Below are positions 26,210 to 34,997 of a DNA stretch of 59,207 bases, one piece after another (the first letter of the stretch is position 1; the number at the start of each line of letters is the position of its first letter). Source of the stretch: an uncultured Eubacteriales bacterium (GTDB lineage Bacteria > Bacillota > Clostridia > Oscillospirales > CAG-272); assembly GCA_948467545.1 (NCBI GenBank), contig CAOKER010000015.1, positions 1 through 59,207 of the forward strand, read 5' to 3'. Both the position numbers and the translations under genes were made by a program. Below the pieces are notes generated by a model. It searched no databases, had not been told where the DNA came from, and saw only the letters and a program-made list of their open reading frames with translations.

Positions 26210-26905
26210 TCATGAATTTGTCATAAGCCAAATCATAACTGCAACGCTGACCGCCAAAATCGGAAGCGCGGCAAAAATTGCCTTAAAACGGAATTGCGGT
26301 GATTTATTCAAATCTGTCAAAGAGGTTTCCTGCAACTCCACATTATCAAAAAGAGGCAGATGCGATCGGCGCAGGGCAAGCATTATCGGCTTATACAAAA
26401 TAAGTGTAAGCGACATATTTAATCCGCCCTTCACAAAATTAAACGGAAGAAATGCCGGTATAAGAAGCTCTGTTACGGCAGACCGCGGTATTCCCATATA
26501 TATCGGAGTAATAAGCCAATTCCAAAGTATCATCAATATAATCATTGAAAGCCATCCTGAAAGAAGCCCGAGAACAGCGCCTTTAAAATCGTGCTTTTTT
26601 TTATATATTACAGCAGCGATACATGCAAATGAGCAGGTTGAAATTATATTCATAAAAAATCCGATTATACCGTTATCCGATATTGTTATCATTTCAAGAA
26701 AAGATACAATTACCGAAATAATCGCTGCTGCAGCCGGTCCAAGCGACAGCCCTCCGAGAGCAATTATTACATCCTTAGGATCGTATTTTAGAAACAGTAC
26801 CACAGGAATTCGTCCGAACGCAACCGCTATATATGCAAGCGCACAAAGCATTCCAATCACGGCAACCCGAAGAATCCTTGAATTTTCCTTTTTTAGTTTG
26901 TTCAT
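26210..26905 (-). CDS. ribU: Riboflavin ECF transporter S component RibU
   Basis: The 231-residue protein has about six transmembrane helices. It contains FLKYDPKDVIIALGGLSLGP, the substrate-site segment of RibU, followed by hydrophobic segments and a C-terminal helix. It captures riboflavin or FMN and needs the energising EcfA, EcfA' and EcfT proteins, which are not in the window. Its identity is confirmed by an FMN riboswitch and intrinsic terminator immediately upstream, so expression should fall when FMN is plentiful. It has a residue tail of about 60 amino acids after the fifth helix, longer than some RibU proteins. Confidence 0.92.
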   Translation of the reverse strand: MNKLKKENSRILRVAVIGMLCALAYIAVAFGRIPVVLFLKYDPKDVIIALGGLSLGPAAAAIISVIVSFLEMITISDNGIIGFFMNIISTCSFACIAAVIYKKKHDFKGAVLGLLSGWLSMIILMILWNWLITPIYMGIPRSAVTELLIPAFLPFNFVKGGLNMSLTLILYKPIMLALRRSHLPLFDNVELQETSLTDLNKSPQFRFKAIFAALPILAVSVAVMIWLMTNS

Positions 26906-26960
26906 AATGTTTTCCTTTCCGGTTTTTAACCTAAAAAATTCAGTATCCGAAGAATATTAA

Positions 26961-26999
26961 TAATAAGAAAAGATCCTCCGGATACTCTCCGGAGGATCT
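26961..26999 (-). terminator. Riboswitch-controlled attenuator terminator for ribU
   Basis: An eleven-base perfect stem (26971-26981 with 26989-26999), a seven-base loop, and a T-rich tail on the minus strand (complement of 26961-26970). It lies between the FMN aptamer and ribU. Confidence 0.88.
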
Positions 27000-27054
27000 G
27001 CTGAAAGCGATGAAAAATGCTGATACACAAAAAAAGCTCCGCATATCAATGCCG

Positions 27055-27168
27055 TTTCTTCTTTCATCCAGACTTTAACTGTCGGTTTTGGAATCTAACC
27101 AAATCTGCGCAATACGCGCTCGCGGACTCTACCGCCGATCGGGAATTACACCCTGCCCCGAAGAATTA
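27055..27168 (-). promoter_or_regulatory. FMN riboswitch (RFN element)
   Basis: On the minus strand the conserved RFN sequences appear in order: GGGGCAGGGTG, AATTCCCGA, CGGCGGTAGAGTCCGCGAGC, GGTTAGATTCCAAAACCGAC, AGTTAAAGTCTGGATGAAAG. P1 closes with TTCTTC/GAAGAA at the two ends. FMN binding should favour the downstream terminator and shut off ribU. Confidence 0.97.
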
Positions 27169-27189
27169 ATATATTCTTAACTTATTAAA

Positions 27190-27218
27190 ATAATAGCACA
27201 AATATACTGTTTTGTCAA
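27190..27218 (-). promoter_or_regulatory. ribU promoter
   Basis: Minus strand TTGACA (27218-27213), 17 bases, TATTAT (27195-27190). The transcript start falls just upstream of the riboswitch P1 helix. Confidence 0.8.
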
Positions 27219-27252
27219 GAATAAAAAAACAAAAAATATTTGAAAAAAGCAG

Positions 27253-27281
27253 TTGACTTTACAGATAGCATCTGATATAAT
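27253..27281 (+). promoter_or_regulatory. Promoter of the alpha-galactosidase gene
   Basis: TTGACT at 27253-27258, 17 bases, TATAAT at 27276-27281 with an upstream TG. It is divergent from the ribU promoter, with 34 bases between the -35 boxes. Confidence 0.78.
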
Positions 27282-27369
27282 GCACGCGATAGATTGATTC
27301 TTATCATTTTAAAAATAAAAAACAGGAGCGGATAAACAAATTCTGCCGATATCGGAAAGGAACAATACT

Positions 27370-29505
27370 ATGCAGCACGAACGCAACAATACATATGTCA
27401 ATTACTTTGACCTTGCAGTCCAGATCGACCCCAAAACAAGGCTTTCCCGTTTTATATATGAAGGACACGGAATAATCGCAGATAATATTTCGGTCCGCTT
27501 TGAAAATGCCGAAGGAAAAATTGCAGCTGATCTCTGCTCCTTCGGATCAGTAAAGTATGTCTGGGACCAGCCTCTGCACGAAAATTACTCGATGATCAGA
27601 ATGGAACTGACAGACGCTCCATCAGGATTTGCCGAACAGACAAATTTTACTTTCCGTGTCAAACGCGACAGAATTGAGGCTGAAGCTGAATTCCTTCCTG
27701 AAGGTATTACCGCTGTAATTGCGGGCAATGTTCACTTCGGAAAGGTTGAAGACTGTTTCGCAATGTGCCTTGACCGTGACATTTCCGCAGACGATCTTCG
27801 CGCTGCATACGGTCCTGCCTCTTCTGTAATCGACGACTGTCTGTTTGACCGCAAATGTGACGAGGCACTGCGTTTTTCGGGAACCAAAGGAAGAAAACTC
27901 GGATTTTCCCATTCAGAGGGCTGCTATACATTTGAAGCGCGCGGATTTTTTACCGTAGAATCCATTATTCACGTTTATGAAACACGCTTCCGCACAAAAT
28001 ACTCCTGCATAAACAAGAACAACGCATTTCCTACCGCTCATACAGGTTGGATGACGTGGTATTCCATAAAATTTGAGGCAAACGAAGAAAGGGTTCTGAA
28101 AAATGCAAAATTCCAGCGAGAGTTCCTGTATGACTACGGAGCTCAGACAATATGGATCGACTGGGATTGGTGTCACAGAGATTTCGGAGACGAAAACGCC
28201 CCCGATAATATCGGCTTTTTCCAACCCAATTCAGAAAAATATCCTCACGGATTCAAATACATGTCGGACGAGATAAAAAAGCTCGGATTTATTCCGGTCT
28301 TATGGGTTGCTCCGACGATAGAGCCCGGATTTACAGAAATATGCAAAGAATTTAAAGACTGTATCTATACGGACTGCACTACATGGTGCGGGAAATATTT
28401 TTTCGATATTACGGATGAACGTGTAATAAATGAATTAATCCCGCGCGCTTTCAATCAAATTAAGGAATGGGGATTTAACGCTGTAAAATGGGATTGTCTT
28501 CCCACTACCGTAGGATATGCAGATGCATATCACGAAGTTCTTAAGCATCCCGAAATTACCTCCACAGAAGCACTCCGCCGCATATGCCTTAAAGCCCGTG
28601 AAGTTGTCGGAGACGATTTCTATATGATGTCCTGCGCCGGAGGAAATGACCGTGAAGTTTTGATGCTGTCCGATGTAGCCGACACGGCAAGAATAGGAAA
28701 TGACATTTTCCATTGGTGCGATTTTATAGGTGATTTTGTTGAAAGAATTCTGCGTTTCTATTCTTTCCACAATGTATCATTTTACTGCGATCCCGACAAT
28801 GTAGTTATTCGCCCCGAATTCAGCAATTTCGAGCAGGCAAAATCGAGAGTATCGGCAGTTTCACTGCTCGGACTTCCCGTAACATTCGGAGATGAGCTTA
28901 CAGAGCTTCCCGCCGACCGTATTGAAATGCTGCGCCGTGCACTTCCCACGCTTGACATTCATCCAATGGACATAAGAGAGTCGGCTCATGACGGAAAACG
29001 CTTCTTTGTTACACTGGCGGTTAATACGCCGTTTGAATGCTGGAATGTATTTGATCTTCTCAATATGCAGGACTGCGATGCAAAATATACCGTAAATCTG
29101 CAGAACGAGCTTCATATTGAAAACGGAAATTATCTTGTGTTTGACTTTTGGAACAAAAAACTGCTCGGAATATACGATAATGAAATTGAGCTCTCGCTTG
29201 CTTCCAACGCCTCTGCAGTATGCGCTGTACGCCGGGTAACGGGAAAACCGCAAATTGCGTCCACAAGCCGTCACATCTCTCAAGGTGCGGCAGAGCTTGT
29301 CTCTGTATGCTGGGATGATGAATCACTCAGTCTTACAGGCAGCTCAAAGGTTGTAAAAAATGACGATTATCGGATTTTCATATATGTTCCGGCCGGCTAT
29401 AAACCAACAGACGGACAGGTTATAGATAACATTCTCACAATTAAGCCCGACAACAGTGAAAACAAGCTGGTAAACTGGAAAGTTTCTTTTACAAGAAACA
29501 TCTGA
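27370..29505 (+). CDS. GH36-like alpha-galactosidase
   Basis: A 711-residue glycosidase: an N-terminal beta-sandwich (about 1-210), a TIM barrel beginning near TGWMTWYSIKFEANEE, and a C-terminal beta domain. The barrel has IWIDWDWCHRDFG and LWVAPTIEPG; VKWDCLP supplies the probable nucleophile Asp and SDVADTARIGND the probable acid/base Asp, as in clan GH-D. No signal peptide is present, so it should hydrolyse imported alpha-galactosides such as raffinose-type or galactomannan fragments. Divergent members of this family can act on other alpha-linked sugars, so specificity is provisional. GAAAGGAAC precedes the ATG, and a hairpin terminator follows. Confidence 0.82.
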   Translation: MQHERNNTYVNYFDLAVQIDPKTRLSRFIYEGHGIIADNISVRFENAEGKIAADLCSFGSVKYVWDQPLHENYSMIRMELTDAPSGFAEQTNFTFRVKRDRIEAEAEFLPEGITAVIAGNVHFGKVEDCFAMCLDRDISADDLRAAYGPASSVIDDCLFDRKCDEALRFSGTKGRKLGFSHSEGCYTFEARGFFTVESIIHVYETRFRTKYSCINKNNAFPTAHTGWMTWYSIKFEANEERVLKNAKFQREFLYDYGAQTIWIDWDWCHRDFGDENAPDNIGFFQPNSEKYPHGFKYMSDEIKKLGFIPVLWVAPTIEPGFTEICKEFKDCIYTDCTTWCGKYFFDITDERVINELIPRAFNQIKEWGFNAVKWDCLPTTVGYADAYHEVLKHPEITSTEALRRICLKAREVVGDDFYMMSCAGGNDREVLMLSDVADTARIGNDIFHWCDFIGDFVERILRFYSFHNVSFYCDPDNVVIRPEFSNFEQAKSRVSAVSLLGLPVTFGDELTELPADRIEMLRRALPTLDIHPMDIRESAHDGKRFFVTLAVNTPFECWNVFDLLNMQDCDAKYTVNLQNELHIENGNYLVFDFWNKKLLGIYDNEIELSLASNASAVCAVRRVTGKPQIASTSRHISQGAAELVSVCWDDESLSLTGSSKVVKNDDYRIFIYVPAGYKPTDGQVIDNILTIKPDNSENKLVNWKVSFTRNI

Positions 29506-29531
29506 AAATAATATTCCGACAAACCATTAAA

Positions 29532-29571
29532 AAATTTAAGACCACCGGCAAAACGGTGGTCTTAAATTTAA
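29532..29571 (+). terminator. Terminator-like hairpin after the alpha-galactosidase gene
   Basis: A long stem (29532-29547 with 29554-29569, core AAGACCACCG/CGGTGGTCTT) with a six-base loop; the trailing T run is short. It separates the gene from the downstream kinase gene. Confidence 0.65.
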
Positions 29572-29693
29572 TCATGGAGTGTATCATCCGACAAAAACTT
29601 TAACTGTCAGTCCAAATGGTAAATGACTTTAATTGCGCTTCTGCGCTCTATTTGGAAATTTAAAATTCAAATTATATAAAAGGAAGGACAAAA

Positions 29694-30611
29694 ATGATTT
29701 ATACCGTTACATTTAGTCCCGCATTGGATTACGTAATTCACACAGACAAACTGATAGACGGAGCAATCAACCGTTTCTCGGATGCAAATATCTTCTGCGG
29801 AGGAAAAGGAATTAATGTTTCATTAGTGCTTAAGGAATTAATGAAAGAATCATGTGCCCTCGGCTTCACGGCCGGATTCACCGGGCAAGAAATAGAAAAA
29901 AGACTCAGCAAAAAAGGAGTACAGCACAGCTTTGTTCATTTGGACGATGGCTTTTCAAGAATAAATATTAAAATAAAATCGGATAAAGAAACAGAATTAA
30001 ACGGCGAAGGTCCGTCTATTCCCGAAGCGGCAATCGATAAACTTATCGAACAACTCGGTAAGCTCTCGCAGGGAGACTATCTCATTTTGTCAGGCTCAAT
30101 TCCAAGCACTCTTCCGAGTAACATATACGAAAAAATTTTATCCGAACTTGAAGGCAGGAATATAATTTTTGTCGTTGACGCTTCCGGAGAGCTGCTTACC
30201 AACACTTTGAAATACAGACCGTTCTTGATAAAACCGAATCTGCTTGAGCTAAGCGAAATTGTCGGCAAAAAGCTAAACAATACAAAACAGACCGCGGAAG
30301 CCGCGTCAGAACTTCAGAAACTTGGAGCGCGAAATGTTCTTGTCTCAATGGGAAAAGACGGAGCCGTACTTGCAGATGAAAACGGCCGAATTCTTCACTG
30401 CAGCGCAGCCTCAGGAAATGTAAAAAATTCCGTAGGTGCAGGAGATTCAATGGTAGCCGGATTTGTTTCGGGATATATATCATCAGATAATTATGAATAT
30501 GCTTTAAAGCTCGGAGCCGCCGCAGGCAGTGCAACAGCATTTTCGGAAGGACTTGCCGAGAAATCAAAAATCGATAAACTTTTCAGTAAGATTTCTACTG
30601 AATTAATATGA
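29694..30611 (+). CDS. PfkB-family sugar-phosphate kinase (1-phosphofructokinase/tagatose-6-phosphate kinase)
   Basis: The 305-residue protein has the FruK/LacC layout: TFSPALDYVIH at the N-terminus, GGKGINVSLVL (sugar site, near residue 37), LSGSIPSTLP, IKPNLLELSEI, and the C-terminal catalytic signature NSVGAGDSMVAGF with the base Asp. The enzyme uses ATP to phosphorylate fructose 1-phosphate or tagatose 6-phosphate to the bisphosphate. No PTS or regulator gene adjoins it. Position after an alpha-galactosidase gene hints at the tagatose route for galactose, but FruK is equally possible on sequence alone. Confidence 0.85.
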   Translation: MIYTVTFSPALDYVIHTDKLIDGAINRFSDANIFCGGKGINVSLVLKELMKESCALGFTAGFTGQEIEKRLSKKGVQHSFVHLDDGFSRINIKIKSDKETELNGEGPSIPEAAIDKLIEQLGKLSQGDYLILSGSIPSTLPSNIYEKILSELEGRNIIFVVDASGELLTNTLKYRPFLIKPNLLELSEIVGKKLNNTKQTAEAASELQKLGARNVLVSMGKDGAVLADENGRILHCSAASGNVKNSVGAGDSMVAGFVSGYISSDNYEYALKLGAAAGSATAFSEGLAEKSKIDKLFSKISTELI

Positions 30612-30685
30612 CGGCGTGAAGCGTCATCGCATCAAGCTTCGGAAGATATCTCAATTCGTTTTTTAACATAAAAAAGCTGTCTGCT

Positions 30686-31657
30686 TTAATCTTCAATGAA
30701 TTTCGCGTTAGCGTAAATTTTCTCCATTCTCTCATCAGGAAATCTTTCGTCTAAAATTTCCTCAATAAAATTTGACGCAGGTTCACCGCTTTGACGTTCA
30801 GACCAGCGCAGAGAAGCTCCGAGAGAAACAATCGAGTTTACAAGTAAAAAGGCGGCAAGGCACCATGTCATAATTTTACCGGCCTTATTAGGAATTTTCA
30901 AAATCCATTTGGAAAGACGCGGAAATATATTTTTTATCCAAAAAACTCCGAGTATTCCCCAAAAAACAGAGTAAAGAAGACAGATTCTGCCGTTTATATT
31001 AAAAGGTAAACTGCTGTAATCCCACGAACGGGTTCCGAAAAATGTTTCCTGCCACCATGAACAAGCATACTCAACAACCGAACCGATTACAAAAGCCCCG
31101 GCAAACGAATACACCGACGACCTATTCCGATATCTGTATAATGTGGCCGACAAGCAAACCGCACCTATACCGTATAACAGATTAAACGGTCCCCATACAA
31201 GTCCGCTGCGGCTTTCTATATACCCGTTTTGGAAAAGACACCACAAAAGCTCAATTACAACACCTATAAAGCTCCCCGCAAAGCATATTAAAAAAAGTTT
31301 ATAAAAATTGATGCCGCTGGCAAAATGAAGCACTTTTTTCTCTTCAAAGTCTAACACTGCATGTGCAGGCGCAGGGGGTAAAAGCTTTCGGCGCTTTACG
31401 CTCTTGACGGTATCCTTCAAACGGACTTCAAGCTCGTCGGACGCAGATGAGGTACGCTGAAAAAGATGTAAAAACTGAGCCGATGATTTCTTCAGAGACT
31501 TTATTTCTTCCTTAACCTCATCAAACAGTTCTGAATCCTTTTCCGATTTCATGGCAGCCTCTTCCGCAAGACGGTCATAATAACCTTTGAGTCTTTCTTC
31601 CGTATGCTGTTCGGCTTCGGAAAGAGCTCCGTAAAGCTGATCAAATCTTTCCGCCAT
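30686..31657 (-). CDS. Membrane protein of the CmpB-type putative ABC permease family (PF06541-like)
   Basis: The 323-residue protein begins with about 100 hydrophilic, coiled-coil-like residues (repeated E, K, L), then has about five transmembrane helices. The membrane part contains SGLVWGPFNLLYG, VVEYACSWWQETFFGTRSWDYS and NGRICLLYSVFWGILG, the hallmark motifs of the clostridial CmpB family, whose transport role is only presumed. The long N-terminal helical extension is unusual, since many members start directly with the membrane domain. No ABC ATPase lies next to it. It is a single gene on the minus strand, convergent with the kinase gene. Confidence 0.78.
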   Translation of the reverse strand: MAERFDQLYGALSEAEQHTEERLKGYYDRLAEEAAMKSEKDSELFDEVKEEIKSLKKSSAQFLHLFQRTSSASDELEVRLKDTVKSVKRRKLLPPAPAHAVLDFEEKKVLHFASGINFYKLFLICFAGSFIGVVIELLWCLFQNGYIESRSGLVWGPFNLLYGIGAVCLSATLYRYRNRSSVYSFAGAFVIGSVVEYACSWWQETFFGTRSWDYSSLPFNINGRICLLYSVFWGILGVFWIKNIFPRLSKWILKIPNKAGKIMTWCLAAFLLVNSIVSLGASLRWSERQSGEPASNFIEEILDERFPDERMEKIYANAKFIED

Positions 31658-31716
31658 ATACTAACACACCTTTCCAACATATTTTACGTATATATATAAT
31701 TTCATATATACTTCAT

Positions 31717-31745
31717 AAGGGGCTGTCGCTATAAGGCAGCCCCTT
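31717..31745. terminator. GC-rich hairpin after the fucosidase gene
   Basis: AAGGGGCTG (31717-31725) pairs with CAGCCCCTT (31737-31745). The T tail on the minus strand is poor. A second hairpin, CTGTCA/TGACAG with an ACCG/CGGT inner helix, lies at 31778-31803. Together they probably end the fucosidase transcript. Confidence 0.45.
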
Positions 31746-31839
31746 GTGTATATCAATTGCAGTGAAGTTATCGCCGGCTGTCAAACCGTAAACGGTCTGA
31801 CAGTTTCATTCGGCGCATCCCATGCATTTGCCCCTCTGA

Positions 31840-34491
31840 TTATTTGAAACAATTTTTTATAGTCATATTGTAATACGGAGCAACATCCTTTTCGGCATGA
31901 AGCAGCTTATAGCGTTCAAGATACAGATCTGACGCGTGATTAATAGCCTCATGAGTTCCCATACTTTCGGTCATTCCGTCCGAAGAAACTGCAGAAACTT
32001 TGTAAATTACAACCTCATGCTTTGAAAAGTCGAGATTATTATCGGTAAATTCGGGTATTGTCAGCCCTTCCGCAATAACATCATAAACCGGCGTCTGATC
32101 GCATGCACGGTATACCTTATAGGTAACTCCCTTCTCCGGAGAAGGCGTCCATGTCAAATGAAGCGATTCGCGGTCAATCACAAGATTTGCAGGACGAGTA
32201 AGATTTGTTTTTCCCGGAATATTTTCGAGAATATACGTCTTTCCGGCTTCCGTATCAAAGCTGATGAAATCAAGCCCGTCCGAAACTGCAGACACCGATT
32301 CGCCGTCAGACATAACCTTCGCAAGCGAAACATTTCCGGATTTAATCTTTACAAGTCCGCCCACACGCGATGTTACCCGAATCATAAACGGAGTTCCGGA
32401 CTTCCATTCGGCGTCGACCACAAAATTACCTCTTGCAACCAAACCGGAAAAACGTCCGTCCGACCATTCATCCGGCAGACACGGGCATACCGAAATATAC
32501 CCCTCATGACTCTGCATAAGCATTTCCGCTATACCCGACGTTCCGCCAAAGTTACCGTCAATCTGGAACGGCGGATGCGCGTCAAACAAATTCGGGTATG
32601 TACGTTCTCCAATCAGGAAGCGCAGACATTTGTAGCAATCATCGCCCTCTCCGGTCCTTGCCCATGCATTAACACGCTGCGCAATCGACCATCCTGTTTG
32701 AAGATGCCCGTCGCTGCGGTATTTCAGAGAAACAGCCGCGGCATCCTGCCAAACAGGTGTTTCCGAAGTAACCGTACTTCCGGGATAAACCGCCATCATA
32801 TGTGAAATATGCTTATGCCACCATTCTCCGATTTCTCCGTAAAGATTTTCTTCCGCAAATTCTTTGATCTGACCTGACCATCCTATACGTATCGGGGAAT
32901 AATGGTCTATCTGTTCACGCTGAATTTTCTCTGCCTGTCCGTCTTTGCCAAGCAATTCCGCAGCCTTAAGAAAATCCTTTCCGTTTTCGTATATAAGCTC
33001 CTGATCATATGCGCACCCGACGGTAACATAGTAGCAGGCCCCGCCTACCCATGCGCCGTTGAGAACCTGTTCCGGAGATACTGAAGGAGAAATCAAATAT
33101 TCGTCTCCGTACTTTCTCACAGCCTTTGTCGAAAATTTACTGACTTCTTTAAGCGCAGGATATGTATATCTTTCAAGAATTTCCTTATCGCGTGTAAAAT
33201 CATAATACTCCCACAGCAATTTGGATGCAAGTCCGCCGTTTCCGGGACCTCCGCAGCGGTCGGGCGGCGTAACCTCAAGCGGCCAGTTGTTCGTTCCGAT
33301 GGCAAAGCCGCACTCTCCTTCGCCTTCAACATACTCCGCGGGATTGTTTTCCTTTACAAATTCGCTTGCATATTTCTGACACTGAGGCATAATAGCTTCA
33401 AATAAATCCGCATACGGTTTAAACATTTCTTCCATATTCGTTGTAAACGCAGGCCAATAGTTCATCTGAACATTGATATTAAACCAATATCCCGCGCCCC
33501 ACGGCGAACGTTCATGGGCATTCCAGATTCCCTGTAAATTAGCCGGAAGACCGCCGGGACGAGAAGAAGAAATCAGAAGATACCTTCCAAACTGAAAATA
33601 AAGCATCTCAAGATACGGGATCCGTTCTCCCTTTGAATAACGCTTGATAAGTTCCGGCGTCTCATCTTCGGGCACATCACATTCGAGTTCAAATTCCGTA
33701 CGGGCAAATATACTGCGGTAATCAGAAATATGGCGCTCTTTAAGCCTGTCGTATCCGAGCGCCTCAGCCGCTTTGAGATATGACTCCGTTCTTGGGCGTA
33801 CATCCTCATATTCAAGCTTTTTCAAATTGTCCTGTTCAAGAAATATTTTTGAAGAAAGCTTATAGTTAGTGTCGGTACAAAAGTAGACGACAGCATAGGA
33901 CGCATTTTCAACCTTGATTTTTCCGTCATAGCTCGAAATAGTTCCGTCGCTTTCAACGCTTGTACTTATTGCATATTGAAGTCTGTAGCAGTTCATCTGC
34001 CCGTGAATAACCGCTTTTCTTCCGCTGCATTCTATATTGGCCGTCCTGCCTCCGCCGTCGCCCGGAGTCTTGGCATAATCGCGGACAAACGGAATGGTGG
34101 GAGCATATGTAAAATTAAGCATCCTGTCCTTTGAAGCTGTAAACTTTACGGCCAATACTCTGTCAGGATAAGAGATAAAATACTCTCTTTCATATTTTAC
34201 TCCGCCAAAGCTGTAGTGTACCGATGCAAGAGCGTTATCAATATTAAGTTTTCTCTCATAATTTTCAACGGTGTTATGTCCGAATTCAAAATACAGCTCT
34301 GCAAAATCTGTAAGTCCTCCCTCATCATTAGAAGCAACAAACGAATTCTGAGTTATCTGAATCCGTTCGCGGTCCGTACGCCCGAAAATATTTGCGCCGA
34401 TGAAACCGTTGCCCATCGGGATGGAGTACGCCTCCCAACCGTCGATACTGTCATCCGCGGGAGAAAAATAACGCGTTGATAATTCTTTCAA
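31840..34491 (-). CDS. GH95 alpha-L-fucosidase with C-terminal fibronectin III-like domain
   Basis: An 883-residue enzyme. It has an N-terminal beta domain (GWEAYSIPMGNGFIGANIFG), an (alpha/alpha)6 barrel with GYWFNINVQMNYW (the two substrate Asn), SVSPEQ (general-acid Glu region) and IDGNFGGTSGIAEML (catalytic Asp region), then a C-terminal beta domain. These are GH95 landmarks; the family inverts alpha-1,2-L-fucosyl links, with some members acting on L-galactose. From about residue 765 a fibronectin type III-like module follows (LTWTPSPEKGVTYKVYR). No signal peptide is present, so the substrate is imported. The start codon is TTG at 34491, with AAAGGAA fourteen bases upstream; no ATG or GTG is available in that stretch. 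Confidence 0.88.
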   Translation of the reverse strand: MKELSTRYFSPADDSIDGWEAYSIPMGNGFIGANIFGRTDRERIQITQNSFVASNDEGGLTDFAELYFEFGHNTVENYERKLNIDNALASVHYSFGGVKYEREYFISYPDRVLAVKFTASKDRMLNFTYAPTIPFVRDYAKTPGDGGGRTANIECSGRKAVIHGQMNCYRLQYAISTSVESDGTISSYDGKIKVENASYAVVYFCTDTNYKLSSKIFLEQDNLKKLEYEDVRPRTESYLKAAEALGYDRLKERHISDYRSIFARTEFELECDVPEDETPELIKRYSKGERIPYLEMLYFQFGRYLLISSSRPGGLPANLQGIWNAHERSPWGAGYWFNINVQMNYWPAFTTNMEEMFKPYADLFEAIMPQCQKYASEFVKENNPAEYVEGEGECGFAIGTNNWPLEVTPPDRCGGPGNGGLASKLLWEYYDFTRDKEILERYTYPALKEVSKFSTKAVRKYGDEYLISPSVSPEQVLNGAWVGGACYYVTVGCAYDQELIYENGKDFLKAAELLGKDGQAEKIQREQIDHYSPIRIGWSGQIKEFAEENLYGEIGEWWHKHISHMMAVYPGSTVTSETPVWQDAAAVSLKYRSDGHLQTGWSIAQRVNAWARTGEGDDCYKCLRFLIGERTYPNLFDAHPPFQIDGNFGGTSGIAEMLMQSHEGYISVCPCLPDEWSDGRFSGLVARGNFVVDAEWKSGTPFMIRVTSRVGGLVKIKSGNVSLAKVMSDGESVSAVSDGLDFISFDTEAGKTYILENIPGKTNLTRPANLVIDRESLHLTWTPSPEKGVTYKVYRACDQTPVYDVIAEGLTIPEFTDNNLDFSKHEVVIYKVSAVSSDGMTESMGTHEAINHASDLYLERYKLLHAEKDVAPYYNMTIKNCFK

Positions 34492-34538
34492 TTCTGCCGT
34501 AACCGTTCCTTTCTGAAATAATTACATATACCGAAGAG

Positions 34539-34554
34539 CATGTTGAAGAACATG
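34539..34554. promoter_or_regulatory. Inverted repeat, possible operator of the fucosidase gene
   Basis: CATGTT-N4-AACATG, a perfect 16-base dyad, lies 48 bases upstream of the fucosidase start. It is the size of a repressor half-site pair. A clear promoter could not be fixed around it. Confidence 0.3.
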
Positions 34555-34858
34555 TTAAAGTAAAAACTCGGTTTAATGCAGCCCGGTACATCTCTGATTC
34601 AATAAGCGCAGCGCGCCTTCTTGCGGCAGTTCGGCCAAGATTGTCAAAATGCCGCAGAGAAACGAAGCATGGCTTGCCTGCCGTAAAGGTAAGCGTCACA
34701 CCGCCGGAGTAATACAGCGGCGGCAGCTTCATTTTGCAATACTTTTATATATACCGTGTTTCCGTTACTGTACATACGTCGAAAGTATATCATAATTTCT
34801 TCTATATTGTCAAGCATTAAAAGAAATAATTCTTCATAATTTAAAGTTAAGATTTCTA
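34555..34858. other. Intergenic segment without a convincing gene
   Basis: A GC-richer patch at 34600-34730 includes a CCGCCG/CGGCGG hairpin (34701-34706 with 34718-34723), then an AT-rich tract leading to the next promoter. An open frame on the minus strand (34732 to 34451) overlaps the fucosidase start and has no ribosome binding site, so it is not called. Confidence 0.35.
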
Positions 34859-34887
34859 TTGAAAATCAAATACGCACATGATATAAT
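34859..34887 (+). promoter_or_regulatory. Promoter of hydrolase copy 1
   Basis: TTGAAA at 34859-34864, 17 bases, TATAAT at 34882-34887 with TG two bases before it. The same layout recurs before copy 2. In copy 1 the AGCGTATTATAT ribosome-binding segment before the ATG is present twice in tandem. Confidence 0.75.
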
Positions 34888-34997
34888 TATAGGCATTATG
34901 GTAAACTGCAATGTATATGTTATTAAAACATAAGAGATATAAAAACACAAATTAAAGAGCGTATTATATTACATATTATATTAAAGGAGCGTATTAT

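Noticed and set aside
34451..34732. 93-codon minus-strand frame over the fucosidase start
   Set aside because: It overlaps the fucosidase start in another frame and has poor start signals.
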